A DNA stretch of 8,037 bases from Bacteroidales bacterium (lineage in GTDB: Bacteria; Bacteroidota; Bacteroidia; Bacteroidales; JAOZVK01), in contig JAOZVK010000256.1 of NCBI GenBank assembly GCA_029938185.1, positions 1 to 8,037 on the forward strand, written 5' to 3'. Positions within the stretch are counted from its first letter, which is position 1, and the number at the start of each line of letters is the position of its first letter. Made by a program: the position numbers and the translations under genes. Below, one piece after another: positions 6,431 through 8,037 of the stretch. The notes under the pieces were generated by a model. That model saw only the letters and a program-made list of their open reading frames with translations. It was not told the DNA's origin and made no database searches.

Positions 6431-6484
6431 ATAAGTTTGAGCGAAAATAAGCTCTTGGAGAACCATTTTTTTAATAATAATAAA

Positions 6485-7615
6485 GTGAATATTGCAATAA
6501 ATACAAGACTATTAATAAAAGATAAAATTGATGGAATAGGACGATTTACATATGAAACAACAAAGCATATGGTGAAATCGCATCCCGAAATTACATTTTA
6601 TTTTTTATTTGACCAGAAATTTGATTCCGAGTTTATATTTTCCTCAAATGTAGTTCCGTTGATAGTAAGACCAGTAACCAGACACCCTTTCTTGTGGTAT
6701 ATTTGGTTTGAATATTCTTTACCTTTAGTTCTAAAAAAAAAACGTATTGATTTGTTTCTTTCTCCAGACGGGCATATGCCATTATCTTCTAAACACAAAT
6801 CTGTAGTTGTTATTCATGATATAAATTTCTTTCACTATCCTAACAATATACCATATTTTGCAAGAAAATATTACAATTATTATTTTCCAAAATTTGCTAA
6901 AAAAGCCTCTCGTATAGCTACAGTTTCAGAATTTTCGAAACAAGATATTGTGAAAAATTATAATATAGATGCAAATAAAATTGATGTTGTATACAATGGA
7001 GCAAACAATATATTTAAACCAATAAGCAATATTTGTAAAGCAGAAATTAAAAAAGAACTTACTAATGATTGTCCTTATTTTTTATTCGTAGGTTCGCTAT
7101 CGCCACGAAAAAATATTGAAAATTTATTAATTTCGTATGAAAAATTCAGAAATCAAAACAAAACAAATATTAAGCTATTAATAGTTGGAAGTAAGTTATT
7201 TAAAATATCAACAATAGAAAATATATACAATGCAATGAAATATAAAGCAGAAGTGATTTTTACAGGCAGAATATCCGACAAAAAACTTGTGGAGGTATAT
7301 GGAGCTGCACACGCTCTTGTTTTTATTCCTTATTTTGAAGGTTTTGGCATTCCAATATTAGAGGCTATGAAATCTAAAATTCCAGTTGTGACTTCAAATG
7401 TTAGTGCAATGCCCGAAATTGGAGAAAATGCTGTTTTATTAGTTAATCCCTTTTCTATAAATTCTATTTCTGAGGGACTTAAAAAAATAGCTTTTGATAA
7501 TAAACTTAGAAATAATTTAATAAAAAAATCAGAATATGTAGTTAAAAAATATTCATGGCAAAAAACATCAGACTTACTTTGGAAAACAATAGAGTTCGTT
7601 AGTCCATTACAATAA
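6485..7615 (+). CDS. GT4-family glycosyltransferase
   Basis: From GTG 6485 the product is 376 residues, a normal length for GT4 (GT-B fold) enzymes. The N-terminal domain opens NIAINTRLLIKDKIDGIGRF, with the acceptor-side glycine loop and FTYE. HDINFFHYP and ATVSEFSKQDIVKNY follow, then the linker DVVYNGAN. The C-terminal nucleotide-sugar domain begins LFVGSLSPRKNIENLL (G203-N210). It ends with the GT4 signature E285-x7-E293 in EGFGIPILEAM and VVTSNVSAMPEIGENAVLL. It should transfer a sugar from an activated donor to a glycan acceptor at the inner membrane face; donor and acceptor are unknown. An in-frame ATG at 6380 is rejected because it lies inside a terminator hairpin and its extra 35 residues lack family similarity. 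TTG 6455 is another alternative. No good Shine-Dalgarno is near GTG, which is common in Bacteroidota. Confidence 0.9.
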   Translation: MNIAINTRLLIKDKIDGIGRFTYETTKHMVKSHPEITFYFLFDQKFDSEFIFSSNVVPLIVRPVTRHPFLWYIWFEYSLPLVLKKKRIDLFLSPDGHMPLSSKHKSVVVIHDINFFHYPNNIPYFARKYYNYYFPKFAKKASRIATVSEFSKQDIVKNYNIDANKIDVVYNGANNIFKPISNICKAEIKKELTNDCPYFLFVGSLSPRKNIENLLISYEKFRNQNKTNIKLLIVGSKLFKISTIENIYNAMKYKAEVIFTGRISDKKLVEVYGAAHALVFIPYFEGFGIPILEAMKSKIPVVTSNVSAMPEIGENAVLLVNPFSINSISEGLKKIAFDNKLRNNLIKKSEYVVKKYSWQKTSDLLWKTIEFVSPLQ

Positions 7616-7663
7616 TGCTTACACACATTAATTAGTGTCCGTCCATAAAGTTTACAATTTTAC

Positions 7664-7752
7664 AGGTCGTGCCTAAAGGCATTTATGTAATTGGCTTGTT
7701 ATCAACCTACGATTACCATCGTGGGTTACCAATAGGATCGCTTTGCGATTTT
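7664..7752 (+). repeat. Hairpin-rich repeat (E-type), copy 2
   Basis: It begins AGGTCGTGCCT as at 4848, continues as a small GCCTAAAGGC hairpin (7671-7680), then a ten-pair hairpin AACCTACGAT/ATCGTGGGTT around TACC (7704-7727, one G-U), and ATCGC/GCGAT around TTT (7737-7749). The last is followed by TTTATTT and could weakly terminate the glycosyltransferase transcript. From memory, hairpin repeats of this look are common between Bacteroidota genes. Confidence 0.5.
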
Positions 7753-7774
7753 ATTTACTTTATAGATACACACT

Positions 7775-7879
7775 AAGTACTGTTACAAAAGTTTTTCGAC
7801 ATTTACTTATTCGTAACTTTTTGATTAAGACGTTCTTATACTTAATAAATAAGCAACTATAAATAGTCAAAGACCTTAA
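7775..7879 (+). repeat. C-family dispersed repeat, copy 4
   Basis: The sequence starts AAGTACTGTTACAAAAG and ends ACTATAAATAG, TC, then AAAGACCTTAA. It is the closest relative of copy 1, in the opposite orientation. The similarity extends slightly upstream (ATACACACT against ATACAGAT). Any gene it precedes lies beyond the window. Confidence 0.85.
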
Positions 7880-7894
7880 TTAACTGAATTATTT

Positions 7895-7928
7895 GTGTGT
7901 AAGCAACTTTAAAAAGACTCGAAGAGTC
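7895..7928 (-). repeat. D-type hairpin repeat, copy 2 (minus strand)
   Basis: On the minus strand this reads GACTC-TTC-GAGTC then TTTTT, and a few bases later TGCTTACACA. This matches 6396-6430, with compensatory changes in the stem (G-C to A-T, so pairing is kept). It would act as a terminator for a leftward transcript entering from beyond the window. Confidence 0.6.
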
Positions 7929-8006
7929 GCTTAGTAATCGTTAAAAAATAACTTTCCGATTTATTTTTGTAAGATACTTATATTAGGTGTAAACTGGGCT
8001 TATAAA

Positions 8007-8035
8007 AACTAATAATTTACAAAATATTATTAGTT
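8007..8035. other. AT-rich palindrome at the right edge
   Basis: AACTAATAAT (8007-8016) and ATTATTAGTT (8026-8035) form a perfect ten-pair inverted repeat around a nine-base spacer. It could be an operator, a terminator without a T-run, or chance in AT-rich sequence; the context is cut off. Confidence 0.4.
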
Positions 8036-8037
8036 CT

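Larger units (their letters stand above)
6184..6484. other. 301-bp intergenic region before the glycosyltransferase
   Basis: The gap contains C repeat copy 3, two back-to-back terminator-like hairpins and the D-type repeat. A frame open from ATG 6380 runs through both hairpins into the glycosyltransferase, but it encodes no family-like sequence before residue 36, so I treat this stretch as non-coding. Confidence 0.7.
7616..8037. other. Intergenic region at the right edge, no gene seen
   Basis: No gene is recognisable in these 422 bp. They hold the E-type hairpins (7664-7752), C repeat copy 4 (7775-7879), the D-type hairpin copy 2 (7895-7928) and an AT-rich palindrome (8007-8035) just before the window ends. 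Confidence 0.65.

Noticed and set aside
6380..6484. In-frame N-terminal extension of the glycosyltransferase from ATG 6380
   Set aside because: The stretch consists of two terminator-like hairpins and a dispersed repeat and encodes no family-like sequence; GTG 6485 matches the family N-terminus.
7330..7626. 98-codon minus-strand frame
   Set aside because: It is antisense to the conserved GT4 C-terminal domain; it is a shadow frame.

Overview
The window is very AT-rich, with long non-coding gaps full of repeats and an extracytoplasmic S46 dipeptidyl-peptidase. Together these suggest a member of the Bacteroidota, probably an environmental or uncultured Bacteroidales/Marinilabiliales-like lineage. 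This is inferred from gene families and composition; no rRNA or tRNA is present to confirm it.

Left part (1-4700): two minus-strand genes come first, a YigZ/IMPACT family protein (44-622) and an M42-like metallo-aminopeptidase (718-1629). A 676-bp repeat-bearing gap separates them from a divergent plus-strand gene for a secreted S46 serine dipeptidyl-peptidase of the DPP7 type (2306-4456). The two peptidases could serve peptide use together, one exported and one cytosolic, but they are divergent and no operon links them. A 47-bp sequence occurs at both ends of this block in inverted orientation (4-50 and 4649-4695).

Middle (4457-5335): a long gap with inverted repeats and a small hairpin leads to a 33-bp tandem repeat (5071-5189). 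The repeat lies inside a possible 48-codon ORF built from an 11-residue repeat. Its stop overlaps the ATG of a 46-codon remnant of an AAA ATPase (cut off after the Walker A motif), whose stop in turn overlaps the ATG of a methyltransferase. Both junctions are ATGA overlaps, so three frames are chained head to tail.

Right part (5329-8037): a class I SAM-dependent methyltransferase (5329-6183) is followed by two consecutive terminator-like hairpins. Next comes a GT4-family glycosyltransferase whose real start is most likely GTG 6485, and then 422 bp without a gene. The methyltransferase and glycosyltransferase may belong to surface-glycan synthesis, but only these two genes are visible and terminators lie between them.

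An about 100-bp repeat (called C here) has four copies, at 1661-1765 (minus), 2104-2206, 6218-6320 and 7775-7879 (plus), plus a short head-only fragment at 1906-1927. Three full copies lie upstream of, and co-oriented with, the next gene. A second family (D, a CTCTTCGAG-type hairpin with a flanking GCTTACACA) occurs in opposite orientations at 6396-6430 and 7895-7928. The chained overlaps and the C family are the least ordinary things in the window.
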